Source of the DNA: Stercorarius parasiticus
Taxonomy: Eukaryota; Chordata; Aves; Charadriiformes; Stercorariidae
DNA length: 64,000 bases
Assembly (NCBI GenBank): GCA_013396915.1
Contig: VWZL01004332.1
Location: forward strand, 515-64,514
Direction of reading: 5' to 3'
Shown here in pieces: positions 1-12,800 of the stretch. The notes under the pieces are model-generated. The model saw nothing but the letters and a program-made list of their open reading frames with translations, ran no database searches and had not been told where the DNA came from. Position numbers and translations under genes: made by a program. Position 1 is the first letter of the stretch, and each line of letters opens with the position of its first letter.

Positions 1-250
1 CGCACGTACCGGGCGCTCCCCCTCGCGCCGGGGAGCGGCCGCCCTTCTCCTTGGCCTCCGCCGCCACCCAGCGCTCCCCTCGTGCGCGAGGGTCGCGCCG
101 GCGGGAGATAGCGTCCTCCCTGACCCCCGCGGGGGCGGGCGGGAGGGGCGGAGAGGGCAGGCCGCTGCCGGGGATGCGGTAGTGGCGGCGCGGTCGCCTC
201 GGCCTAAGGCCCAGCGGCAGGTGCGGGACACACAGGCCCCGCAGGTGCGA
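1..250. promoter_or_regulatory. CpG island, probable promoter / first exon
   Basis: The first 250 bases are extremely GC-rich and packed with CpG dinucleotides, unlike the AT-rich DNA that follows. GC-box (Sp1-type) sequence lies at about 130-150 (GGGGCGGGCGGGAGGGGCGG). In vertebrates such islands usually cover transcription start sites of broadly expressed or developmental genes. Direction is unresolved. On the + strand a donor-like site (CAG|GTGCGG) falls at 220/221; on the - strand one (CCG|GTACGTG) falls near base 8, and the - strand frame leading to it stays open through the island but has no ATG. The island is cut by the window edge, so the gene cannot be named. Confidence 0.75.
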
Positions 251-270
251 ACCCTGGCCCCCCCGAAGGG

Positions 271-473
271 AGCATTTGCTGTGAGGGCGGTGAGACACCG
301 GCACAGGCTGCCCAGAGAAGCTGTGGATGCCCCATGCCTGGAAATGTTCAGGGCCAGGCTGGATGGGGCTTTGAGCCACCTGGTCTAGTGGGAGGTGTCC
401 CTGCCCAGGGCAGGGGGGTTGGAAGTACATGGTCTTTAAGGTCCCTTCTAATTCGAACCCTTCTGTGATTCTG
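271..473 (+). mobile_element. CR1 LINE, 5'-truncated 3' end
   Basis: This segment matches the 3' untranslated end of avian CR1 retrotransposons: GAGGGCGGTGAGACAC at the start, CCCAGAGAAGCTGTGGATGC, then CTAGTGGGAGGTGTCCCTGC, ending in a decayed TTCTGTGATTCTG tail. It contains no reverse-transcriptase coding sequence, as expected for heavy 5' truncation. By eye it is more diverged from the CR1 pattern than the copy at 46281-46521, especially in the last 40 bases. It begins about 20 bases after the CpG island. Confidence 0.93.
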
Positions 474-3400
474 TTTTCTGCAAGGGTCTGGGCCCTTTGT
501 AATTACTAAGCATCTCAGCCCTAGGGGCAAGGACCTTCATGCTGAGCCCTTCCAGTAAGTTTGGCCAAGATACCACCCTCAGCTACCCCCACAGTGACCC
601 TCTTGCCACCTCCTTTTTACTGTGCTCTGCATTCCCAGAGACATACAACCCACAGTCCTCAGATGGACACCGTGGGTACTGCTCAGTCAATGCAGCCCAT
701 AAGTCATTCCACTCCTGCAAGGCATCTGATGTCCATTACGAATAAACCCGGCCTTCTAAGTAATCGACAATGGCACTGTAGCAACATAGTCATTTCCTGA
801 CAGTCACACTGATGCTATTGCATCATACCTTAATAGTAAATTAATTGGCAGTTAATATCTTTTTCTTAAGGTGTCAGCTTGGTAAAGTGTCAGAGCTTCT
901 GTCTCGGACACAGGCAAAGTCAAGCAGTAGTTCTGATGTTTCATTGTTTCAAACCATCTTACAAAATTAGGAAGTTAAACATATCTCTGCAGAAAAGAAG
1001 TTACAAGGGCATGCAGAGGCTGTCCATTGTATTTAAGCATAACTCCCACTGATGTCATCCAGGCAGAAAACAGGTAGGTAATAACACATGTACTTTTTCA
1101 AGCTTTTTGTAGTTTTTCTGCAGAATACTTTCCACATCACCACATCATGCGGGATTTACCACCTGCCACCTTTCAGAAACCTAAGTTGCTTGGTCAGTAC
1201 ACAGCTAGAAAAATTAATGCCTTGCAGGAAACCAGTTTAGTGATTTAGCAGGTGCCATTGTGCCCTCTGAGCCTGTCTCCACTAAAATCAGGATTTTCCA
1301 CATGCTGTTCAGAGGCGCCAAAGGGGCTGGAGGTGATACCTGGCCACAGGGAATGCACAACTGCACCAGCCTCGGCCACTTGCAGTCATTAGAGATCAGT
1401 CAGCGCTTGCAGTGACAGCAAGTGTTAACTGGTGTCACAGCCAGGTCCCAACCGCTTCGCCTGCCCCTATAGAGCCCTTCACGTTCTCAGTTTTGCAGGA
1501 GACATTCCCTATTTCGTCCACAGGCTGTGCTAGGTTTTGGCCCCAAAGTGGTTGCAGCAGTCAGTTTATCTAGTGTATTTATCAGTTTGTTTGTAAATTA
1601 ACTCCCTAAAGATTAGGAGGGCCTTAGCTTTCTCTGACCTGTGCTAGTATGATTCATGAAATTTAAAAGGTGCCTCTAACCCGTGTTGATGTGCTTCCTT
1701 TCAGCCAGGAACTGTGCTAATAATCCATGGCAAAGGATAAACCACTTTTATAGCATCTACAGTTCCCTGCCAGTTGCCTGCTGGGACACAAAGGGCGGAC
1801 TGGCCACTTGGCCTGGAAGAAGGGTTTGGGAGTTTAGATGTATGGCCAGCCTGGCTTTGGTTATTCAGTGTCATCCCAAGAACACCCCAGCAAAGCAAGC
1901 GCTCAAATTAGGCCGATCAGTCTCATTTTCCAACTCTGTTGCAATGTCAGAGCAAAGCAAAAGCAGTATTTGCAACATGATCAAGGATTAGGCCCTTTTT
2001 GTTTGTTTTAAGAGACCCGGCTGCGTTTTGCAAATGCACATTTTGGGATGGAGAGTTGCTCTAATGAGCCTTAAAACAGAAGCTGGGCAAGCTTCAGCGC
2101 ATGATCTCGCATCCTGGCTTAACAGCTTTCTGCTGCAGCAGTAGCAGGGCCGTCAGCGAGCCGGCAGACACGCAGTTATCCACATTATTCCACGCTCTGT
2201 GGTGGGCCTGTCCACAAGGGATTAGACCAAATCTGCTAACCTCATTTCTGTTACATAACCCAAGACGGAGCTGAACACTATTCTCCAGAGGATTGTGTGT
2301 TAAACCAGAACATCACCTCCTCCTAACCCTCTTCAGCTGTAGTTCAAATTAGGTTTCACTGCTATCATAACTCATACTGCAGCATAACGAAAATGGAATT
2401 GATTGAGGTGGCATGTAGATGTTGTGTCTAGACATAGCTAGGTTACTTGTATGCAAGTTTTATCGGGTAACTGCTATCAGCGCAGCTTTTTGGAGGAGGC
2501 CGTGGAGACCAAAGGGAGTAAGCGCTTAAATTGCAAGTCCACACTGAGCTATTGGGTGCTACAGCCATTAGTAACTAAGCTGCCTAGTTTAGGAGCTAAC
2601 TCAGGTAAGCTCAACCTGGGCTGCAGGCGTAAAACACACGCAAAGGACTGCCTATGATCAGTGCCAATTTCTTAATAGGGTCTAACATCGGCATTGCTTT
2701 TCTTGCAGCTATTTGCAGTAGTCATGTCAGTCACACATGTGGCACCACTACACCTGGTGCTCCCCAGATGCACACCTTTTGAAGCCTTCCGAGCCCTCAC
2801 AGAAGAGCTCACACATCAACACAGATCTCTGATCTCTTCTTCTGTCATAACCCATGGGCTTATCTCATGCAAAATACTTTCTCAGATCAATAGTTACGCT
2901 GAAGTTTAGCTAATATTGCCTCAGAATGAGGGAGAACAAGTCTTTTTCCAACTTAGCAACAGCACAGGATGCCACGAATAATGCTACTGGATGCAGTCAA
3001 ATTACACCAGTGTGAAAGAGAGATTAGGTTTAAGTGAGGCTGCGGTCAGGCAGTACACATTTCACTATGCACAGTGAGAAACTGGAACAGTTTATTGACG
3101 ACGATGTCCATTTTTATATCTTTTCCTTAATAGTATGGGAAAGAAAACTGGGTTTATTTGGATTCTTAAATTAGAGATAAAATTGCTATGCAAAGACATT
3201 ACGGAAATTTGCAGTTATGCAACTGGAGTCCTAGAGGAAAAAGTAAACAATTTTACTGAGAAAAACAAATTGAAAACAATTAAGAGACATTAAGAGGGAA
3301 GTGGCTAGAGGTTTGGGCTTTTTCTTTTTTTCCCCTTCCCTTTTCCTTTTGAGACCTGAAAACATTCTCATATTGTCTTAAATTTAATCCCTCTTTGGTC

Positions 3401-6400
3401 CTCCTCAACCTATACTGCTTAAGTCACATAGTCATTTCGTGACTACAATGAGGGACTGGATTCCTCCAAACGAGCTTTGGTGCAATAGGGAAGGAAAGGC
3501 ACACCATCAAGGCAGTTTTTAGTCACTGAGGAGACACATCTTGTCTTTTATGGGACTTTACACTCACACCTCCTTTTACAGTCATTCTTTCTGAACCAAG
3601 CCACTATTTATGCCAGTTGTCTTCAAGTTGTTCCACGTACTCAGAAGCCTAAAACTCTTTGAGGGGCTCTTCAGGGTGCCATGGAAAGGCAACACATACG
3701 CTTAACAATTCTCTAGTCTTGCCAACACAAGACCCAAGTAACTAGGATTCTTGGGTAACCACTGAGCAACTTTGCACCCATGGCTCAGTTATATGTGAGG
3801 TATGCTCTGAGAAGGGTCAGAGCCTTGGTTCATGGCATCGTACTCAGCCTTCACATGCACACCATGCTGGATTAAGCAAGGCAATTTGATTAGTTTGGCA
3901 AAGAGAATAAAGCCTTTAAAAATACGACATAGGAAGAAAGCACTGAAATCCAGGATGCATGCCTTCAAGAGTCAAGGATACAGCTTAAAAACAAAAAACA
4001 AAGAAGAGCTGAAAGGATAGGAAGAGAAGGCATGCCTTGTGCTTGTAATGTACTGAAAAGGAACTTAACATATGTGAGCTGAGGAAATGCAGCATTGTAA
4101 ACATGCTATTTATATAGTGCTGAATGTATACTTTTATGGGGACATAAACGTTAGTCACCCCAGTGCATACAATCTGTCCTTCTAAAGAAGATAAAGACAC
4201 TGCCCTGTCAGAGCCAAAGTCCAAATTCAAGAACTGAGCACGTCCCAACTTTGAGAAATCTCAAATCAAAATTTGGTCTGGGGTGAAGTCACTCCACTCA
4301 CGCAAACCTTTCCCATAAAGCAAATAACTTCCCAACATTGCAGCTGAGATTTGTAAATAGGGACTTTAGTCACTTCTGTTGTTATTAAACTCTTTTCTAG
4401 CTACACCATGCAGTTTCAGGAGGGAAAAGTGAAAAAGAAAACAAAACCTTATCCAAGTTTAAAGTCAGGAGAATGTATTCAGGCAGAATATAATTAGCAA
4501 AGCTGGACAGTGGCCAGAGCCCTGTGTGGAACATCATGATCTTACCAAAAAAAAAAAACCAAACAACCAAACACAACCACCCAAGGATTTTGAATGACTG
4601 CAAACATCAGAACCTTGTTTTAATCTGCTCCAAATAACGCAATCGGGTAATCTTACATAAAGCCAGACATGCAAGTAACTACCTTGAGAGCATTTTGCTT
4701 CTTATGCTAGCAGAGATGTGCACGATGTGGATTCCTGTTTCATAGATGGTAGAGGAAATACTACTCTGCCTTTCTATCATTTGACTACCTACTGCCAGAT
4801 TTTGACAGTAAGCAGGTCTTCTTTTAGCCTCACTGAATTTTAATGGAGAAAGGTAATGAGATTTAAAGGACAAACACAGCCATGTGTAGAGCATGAATGT
4901 TGAAGTCTGAGTCCTACTTCTGTTTCTTCTCTTGTCTTCAGCTCTTATCTGACCCAGTCAGGAGTCAGAGATGACAAATAACACCAGCACCAAGTGGAGA
5001 ACTCTTAGGTTGAACTCTGGTCTGAGTTTCTGTGAGAGATTTCAGTCTAAACTAGCCAGCCTGACAACGTGAAAGGAGAGGAAACAACAGTGAAAGGAGG
5101 TGTTACTGTAAGGACAGCGAGGACTGCTTCGTATCAGACAGAGCTTGCCAGAGCATTATAATGCTTCGTAACACAGCTAATCATGCTAAATAAAATGTAG
5201 CCCCAAACACACTTAGGACTAGATTCTCAACCGGTCCTCCCATTTAGCATGCAGCATAATTTTTTTTTTTTCCTTAACCAACTGTATTTTGTACCACAAG
5301 GGATGCTTAATACAATTTTGGAAAAAGAAAAAATAAATTCATAAAATATGAATAAATAACCATAAGTTGTTTACACAAATAAACATTCTGGGGCATGGGA
5401 TTTTATTCAGTAATTGCCATATTGGTCATAAAACATGCCTGAGAGCCCAAAGTATTACTTTATTGCATTTAGCAGCACTAATTAGCCTCTCAATTTTTCA
5501 CTGCGTTAACAAAAAGCATAGTTGCCTACTCTCTAAGAGCAGGTAAAAATGAAGACAAACCCCACGCTCTTCTGTGTGGTTGTGCACTCCCCAGGCATTC
5601 ATGCAAGTGGCACAAAGACCATCAAGGCTTGAACTGTGATCTGTCAAGTGTAGGAAACAAAACCGAAACAAAAAGAATGCAGCAGACGATTTTTCTTCCT
5701 GTTCTGGGGGACTACATGGGGCAGAGGGAGCAGTGAAGAATTTTATCATAAGGCACTCTCACAAAAATACCACAGGCAACGAATTCCTTGTGGCTGAACA
5801 GGAGAATAAGCGCAAAACAGAAGACAACAGGAAGAGGTGTGGTCCCTAATGCATCATTTGCTGGATTTTACTGTCCATGAGCCAAGAAAGGTAGAAGGCC
5901 ACTGAAATTCCTAGAGAACAGAAGAGCCCAGAGAACTACTGAATTAGCAAGGCTTCCTAATGCTTGGGATTTTCACATTAAATACTTCCTATAAAAAGGA
6001 CATGTATGTTTTGCAAGAGAGAGCATTCATGAGCTGAATCCCTTCCCCCTCCCCCATCTTAATTCAAAGATTAATTAAGATAAACAATATAATTAAGTAA
6101 TTTGGAAACACTTGTTTTTTCCCAGTAGCAGACATTCAGCTAAGCATGGCAGCCAAGGGGCATGTCAGGAGGACTCCAGTCATGCAGACACTTGCAAGTG
6201 GAGGAAGAGTGCAGACGTGATAAAAATTTGGGAATTCTGTTCAGGTGAACTACAGATGTGATGCAGGATGTAGATACCGATGCAGCACAGTTACCTCCCA
6301 ATTTGGATAATTAACCCATGGGTAATCAAGACTTGACGGTATTATGCTAACTACAGAAGCTATTGCGTCCTGGAAACATTGCTGGGAATATCTATCTTGT

Positions 6401-6600
6401 ATTTTCATCTCACTAGAACTCTAATTTGGACAGCTTATTGACCTACTTTCAGTATGTCACTGCTTGCAGCATGTTAAACCCCCCCATCCCCAAACACTCA
6501 CAGCTATATCAAATAAGGGCAAGAAAAAGAAAGATGAAATTACAGATGTTGCTTGTGCATACAATCAGTGCATCCCTCCCCCGCTAAAGTTTAATAAGGA
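474..6600. other. Gene-free unique sequence
   Basis: No convincing coding region, RNA gene or recognisable transposon was found. Open frames are short (at most about 100 codons, 1683-1991 +) and lack recognisable domains. Low-complexity spots include an A-rich then C/A-rich tract at about 4546-4583 and a T run at 5260-5271. The part at about 2060-2300, with balanced composition and TAAC/ATTA motifs, might be a constrained noncoding element but nothing identifies it. Confidence 0.6.
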
Positions 6601-6760
6601 TTGTTAGTACATCATTGTAGCTGGTAATTGTGTAGGTACACATGGTAATTGCATGTATTTGCACTAATTATGTAAATGCACAATAATTAAAGCTCCAGGG
6701 TTTTCATGGTAAATTTTTAAGACACTCATGGATTTGTCATGGCAAAAGTGTCAGTCATGT
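6601..6760. promoter_or_regulatory. Candidate enhancer-like noncoding element (TAATT/octamer cluster)
   Basis: Four TAATT core homeodomain-type motifs occur within about 65 bases (6625-6630, 6646-6650, 6665-6670, 6684-6689), together with an octamer-like ATGTAAAT at 6670-6677. The density of clustered homeobox/POU-type sites is the visible signal. Such clusters are common in vertebrate developmental enhancers but also arise in AT-rich DNA by chance. No target gene can be assigned. Confidence 0.3.
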
Positions 6761-9700
6761 AACCCAGTGGGAAAGGGGAGGGGGAGGAGGAAGCTCAGGA
6801 GAACATACTTGAAAATACAGAGATTTTTAAATAAGTAAGTGGACAGAGGACACTACTTCATCATCAAACACAGCTGTTGTGGCTGGGCACAGTTTCTTTT
6901 AGTGTCTCTTATCGGACTTTAAATAAATAAATACATTTAGGAAAAAACCCAAAACATATTGAGGTTTTTCACAGTAGGGTTAAAACTAAAGATCAAGTAT
7001 TACCGCACTTTCTCCACTGAATGTCCCAGCTTTTCCCATTTACCCAGTGAAAGGCAGGAGGAGAAACGAATTTGAGCTCTCTTTTTGCTACCGTGGTGAT
7101 CACTCACTAATATAACCAGTTTGCTCCCTCTCCCAGAGCCCTTGTCACCCTGCACTGAGCACTCCAGTGGAAGTGCCCCAGCATTGCTTGGATTCTGATT
7201 CATCTCCCAGCACAGTGCGTTGCCTTAACGCAGGGATCATACGTGTAAGGTTCAAGTTGCTTTTGTCTCAGAGGTTTTTCCCCCTTTCCTATCCTGCCCT
7301 TAGACTTCAGCCACCCCCCCCACCTTCAGAGGCAAACTTGCTGGTGACCTTCAGGGAGCACCCAGACCTTCTTGCAGGCGCCTCCCCACCCAACGCACCC
7401 GGCGCTCCATGGACCTTTAGGGTCTTGGGGAACTAACTACTCCTTCATGACTTCAGGAATACAAATGAAACACAGCTTTGGAAACACGCAGTGTATATTT
7501 CCTCATACCAAGATAGCAAATGGGGACATGCATTGTCCAGCTGTTGAGCTGGTTTTAATCACCTCCAACAGCAAAACTGAGCAGCTCCCTAGAACAATCC
7601 CATTATCCTTATGCCAGGAGCATGAGGGGCTGTTCAAGAAGCACATCAATGTAACATAAGGTGCCATGAATTCAGAGCGCTACCAAGCATTTCACATTGA
7701 AAAGCTTTCCACTTCAAAACACATTGTTTCAGATTTTAATCACTTAAGTCAAGTCCTGGGTTTTTTTAGTTGCTGAAAGATGTCTGCATTCATAAGACTT
7801 AAATGGCTTGGAAAGTATCAACCTGAATTGTACTTAATGGAGAAGTATTCTTTACACACTACACCACACACCCCCCATTTGATTTTGGGTGTGTTTGTTG
7901 GTCCCTATGGCACAGCTGCCATCTCACTTATTTGTACACAGCTAGCCATCTTCACCCACAGGCACCCCAACAGAGAGTCAACACAAGAGTTTGAAGCTAC
8001 CACGACCCAATAGCTTAAGCCAAGAGACAAGAGCTTCCTCAGGATTTACAACACAGCTTTAAGAAGATTTACAGGACTCATAGCCACGCATCGTTACTTA
8101 TTTAAACCTAACCCCAAGTACATGGGTCAAAAAGCTCTATGTTCATCTCACCTGCCTTTACGCATCCCAGCGCAACACCAGCCATGCTTCTTACCTGAGG
8201 GACTGAAGACAGGCCACTCTGGGGTAACAGAACATACAGAACCACATCCTGCAACCTCAAGACACCCACAGAACTGCACAACAAGCCTCCAACCCCTTCC
8301 CCAGCTGCCCATTTCAGGCAGGCTTTTAGCACAGCTGTTTCAAATTGGCTACTCAGCCACAGCTGGGGCAATAATTAGTTCTCTCTTTAATACTTCCTGG
8401 GCTGGAGGAGTTCTCAGGAACTCAATTTTTTTGTTTGTTTTTCAAACTTGCTTTTGGATGTGTAATCTGCCAATTGTTTTCTGTCTTTAAAAAAACCCCC
8501 CAAACACCAAAAACAAACCAAACCCCAACCTAAGCCCAATGACTCTTCTTCCCCCAAAATGTGCAAACCCCTGCTTCTGATAAGAGGACTAATAAATATT
8601 TCTGCACTTACTTAAAACATAAGGGAATTAAATTACTAGAGCTACAGTTGAATTGAAATAGTGTATTTTTCCTTATGCTCCAAAGTTTGACATGACTCAG
8701 GTGTGGTTTTTCTTAAAAGTGGTTTTGAAGATATTCTTTCAATTTTAAAGCTAAAATTAAAGAAAAAATTGCAGCTGTATGATAAAAATTGATCAAATCT
8801 AGTACAAAATTTAAAAGCAGCTTTTAGTTGGTGGGGTTCAATTAAGCAAGAGAAGCTGGGACAGAGACTGTTTTCTAGTTTGTTTCTAGCAATAGACATG
8901 TTTTCAAGGTTTTTATTTCCTATGTTAATAAGAATGCCTATACTCATGCTTGATAGGGATTAAAGATGGTAAGGTATAATTTTAAAATTTTTGGTTTGCA
9001 GTAACATGTTTTTTAATTAATTGAAAATCTTGTAGGAGTACAGGGAATTTTGCACAAAGGCAGCCTCCTGAGAAAACGAGAACTATTGCTAAAACAGTGA
9101 TCTGTTGTATTAATTTCCTTTGATTTTGCACTGAATTCATCTGTTCTTCAGAAAATGGATGGTGGATATCTAAAACCACAGAAGATGGGGTTTGTGGGCA
9201 TGAATGGAAAGCCAGCGAGTCGGGTTACAGCTGGAGCACATTTTCTCTGTGTCTGTAGGGAATTTATTTCAGCTTGTCTTTGTTGTACAGCAGCATCGTG
9301 GGGCTACGTTAGAGCTTTAACTTTTGTTAATGCAGGACCAAAGGTCTTTCAGATGTTTATGTCTAGCGGCAACTTGTATGATAAACACTTGCTTCTAGCA
9401 TCCTGACTACCCAAGGCGAGTAAGCCTGCAATCCATCAAGGTCCCTTGGACCTGATGCTCCTCCGCGTGATGCCCAAATACATTTGCATAGGCAGGGAAA
9501 ACCTAGTACCTCCGTTTCGGGAAGATGTACAGGTCACAAAGAGAAAAATGGATTTGTCTGGGCCCTAGGGATTTTTTAAAGGACTAGTGAATAGAAGGCA
9601 TGTATGATATCTACTAATACTGTTCATAGATGTCCTTTTGGGACCTCATCCCCCAGCTGTGGGCTGCAATGCCAGCGATGGCAGGCCTGGTGCAAACACA

Positions 9701-9778
9701 GAGCTGTTCTCTTCATATTGCCTGAATGTCACTGGTGCTCTTCCAGTATGTTTCAAAGATCTTTTTACCAGAGAGGTC
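6761..9778. other. Gene-free unique sequence
   Basis: Mostly unique AT-leaning DNA. Open frames reach 122 codons (8122-8490 +) but overlap an 87-codon frame on the opposite strand and show no recognisable domain, so they look fortuitous. The 7300-7420 part is locally C-rich with a run of C at about 7314-7321. No RNA gene or transposon was recognised. Confidence 0.6.
8488..8538. repeat. A/C-rich low-complexity tract
   Basis: A run of about 50 bases made almost only of A and C (A7 followed by C6, then CAAACACC/AAACAAACC-type words). It is simple-sequence DNA and has no coding meaning. A similar tract is at 4546-4583. Confidence 0.8.
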
Positions 9779-9880
9779 AGTATCATCATCTCCATTTCAC
9801 AGGTGTGAAAACTGTATCATCAAAAGGTGAAGTGACCAATAGAAGAAGGCAATGTAGATATTTTAGTGCTAGTCCTGCTC
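9779..9880 (+). mobile_element. MIR-like SINE remnant
   Basis: The stretch TATCATCATCTCCATTTCAC followed by AGGTGTGAAAACTG and AAAAGGTGAAGTGACC lines up with the MIR core (ATCATCCCCATTTTACAGATGAGGAAACTGAGG ... AGGTGAAGTGACTTGCC), with many substitutions. MIR elements are ancient amniote SINEs, so heavy divergence is expected. The 3' boundary is uncertain because similarity fades after about 9835. Confidence 0.7.
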
Positions 9881-12800
9881 TCTCTTTACTTCTACAGTGC
9901 AAGCACCTTCTTTTGTGAAATATCATTCTGGTCAGTACCTAATTTATGAAAATAATTTTGGTTAACAAGATTAGAAAAAGCAGTTTTCTGCTACAGCTGA
10001 CATCCACATTCCTTAGTGAGAAGAGTTGCACAATTAACTCTTCTGAACATCATGTCCACAGTGTCTCAAGTTGATAGCTCAGACAAGAATATTATAAATA
10101 TATTAGACTGCAATTAGTAAATGGTTCATTTTGTAATTAAACATCTGTGTGATTCTTTTGGCCTGCATGAAAAATATGAATAAATATTGTTAAATATAAG
10201 TAGATCTAAATAAATACAAATATATGCATATCAATGTACGTCACAGGTGGTGGCTGTGAAATGAGCTGGTTGTTCCGAGATCCTCACAGGAGAAATGCTG
10301 ACACAGCAGGTTGTTCAGTAGCGACTGTTGGAATATACAAACCGTGGCTGTTTCAAGCTTGTCCACGGTGAAGGTGTCCTTTACTTGGTATTTGAAACCC
10401 AACCACCCAGCAACAGAAGATACTCTTGCAAATATAGGCGACACGATTTACTCAAAAATCAGTGGCAGATGCATGACCAGAACCTGTACCTGAACCTGTT
10501 CCTGACAGGGAAACTGCATCATCAAACGCCTTGTTCCAACAGGTCGGCAACAGTGTCTGCATATTTTAAATCCCTGTGTTGAGTCATCGTCCTTTAAATG
10601 GAACATAAACCACCCGAGCGTGCCATTCTTACCAACCTGCCGCGCACTGTCTATGGAGTTCTCCCTTTGCGGAGCAGGCGCAGCCCCATAAATTCATCCC
10701 TAGTGTCACCCAAAGCCGGGCAGTTATTTCCTAATTGCTGCATCACGATATATGGCTATGAAGGGAAGGGGACTAACGTTTGTTTGCTGTACTAACATTT
10801 CTTTGTTTGCTGTGCTTGTTCTTTTAAAGAAGAATAATAATGCTATCGTTCCAAGCAGAATTACACTTGTTCCACTTTTCCTTGCCCTCAAAAATTTAGA
10901 AGCAGAAAAGTAATCATTGAAGCCATTTCTTTAGCTGTGGGGTTTTATTTCATTTAATCTCTATACATACACATTTTTCCAATATGCATGCTGAAACAGC
11001 AACCGTTTGATTTCTTGTTATTGTTAATGATTCTACATTTTTTGTGTGAGTGTTTTGTTTTAAACAGAGGTTCATGCAGCAAGTTTGACTTGAATTAATG
11101 GCTTCCTGACTCTTGATTAAATTCTTCTTACCAAAGCTACTTTCCCATATTTCATTTCTGGAATTTTTTTCTTTTCTTTTGGCAGCTGGCAGGCAGCAGT
11201 TAGACCCTATCTGGCGGGTAGAAACCAAAATAGTCCCAATACATAGAAATGGCTCTCAGAGCACTTATTACTACATTGACTTCACTTTTTAAAACCTCAA
11301 AAATCCCAAAACCCATCTGGAAGCATGTACGGCCTATGTTTTATGGCTACTAGTATTGGGTTCCATTTAAAAAATGGATAAAACTTGTAGATGGAAGCTA
11401 GCAGCTAAAATAATTTCTGTTCAGACTGTAATCTCGTGTGATGGGGAGTGCAAAGCTTACCGGTGACACCTCCAACATTATGTCCTACATTGGCTTGGCA
11501 GGACTTGAAGATTAGATCAGTGGAGTGCAAGGTACCCTCGTCAAAGTCCTGAAATCAGAAGGCACCTTTGCTAAAAGAAATCTAAGTGAGGAGAAAGCAC
11601 GAATTCTCATGCTGCCTGCACTGCTCTATCATTTTCAGAGGTGAAAGAAATCTCAGTTCCAGGCAATCTGCGCTAATGCAGCCCATCCTCCCCTCAGTGC
11701 TGCCTCCTTATACAATATTTTAGAATCTGTCCTTGGGGACTGATGGGAGCCTTTGTCTGGCCCTACAGAGTGGGGAAGAGACAAGCAGAACAACCAGCCT
11801 CTCAGATGATGGAGATGGAAAAAAGCAAGAGAGCAATAAAAAAATTCCCTTAGCCTGATATTAAACATCTCTCCTATCTTGTTTTAAATTGATCTGGAGG
11901 AAAGGGTAGAGAGAAGTGACTCTGATCTTTTCAAATATGTGAACAACCTTTTTACTATTTTATAGGTATGTGGAAGACACGTCTTGCCAGAGCTGGATTC
12001 ATGTAATTCATGTAATATTTAGACACCTGTAGTGAGATTATTTTTCCTGTTTTAATTTGAATAGCCTGCATTTCTCAGTCTTTTTGCTGTTGAACCTGCT
12101 GAAGAACTTCGCTATTTCTCTGGGGAAAGAATTTGCCAAAAAACCTGGCAGTCTGTCCCAACAGTACTTATATTCCAAGTATTATAAAACATATGTAACA
12201 AGGTGGCTGTTGCTTTTCTTCTCAGGGAAGCTGCAAAATGAATCCCACAGGGCATCAGTGGGAGCAGAGTCAAACCTCCCTCCATTTCACTGTTTCTTCT
12301 CCGCTTTTGTGACATCAAGTTAAGGCCCAAATTCTACAAAATGCTCAACTGGGAAACTCGTGCAGCCCAATGGCTTCCCCGAGGCACCATTTACATACAA
12401 TTTGTTGCAAGATTAGGATCAGAGGCTCTTTTCTCCCTGTTTGTCTGCCTCCTTGGGTCTTATTTTTCAGTTGTTGTGTTTTTCTTTTTAAATTGTTTTG
12501 GCTTAAGTCAAGTAAAAATTGTTGGTACGTTTAAACTCAGTGTCTGCTCTACTAATTGCTGGGCTGCCAAAGATCAGTCATGGAGAGTTTGACTTCAGAG
12601 CAAGAATCGGGCTCATAGAAAAAGTGACTATATTACATGAGATATGTAAGGACGCAGTCCTGCAAGACTGAATCAAGCCCTAAAGGATTTGACCAAGGGA
12701 ACAACAAAGCCATGAGACATTCACAGTGAAAATGTGGCACCCAACTTCAGCTGTCCTCCTTCCACAGAGGTCAGAGCATTTATGAATATCAGTCAAGCGG

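Noticed and set aside
1..210. Open - strand frame across the CpG island ending at a donor-like site
   Set aside because: It has no ATG and the lack of stops is expected in such GC-rich DNA. Without the adjoining sequence it cannot be called an exon.
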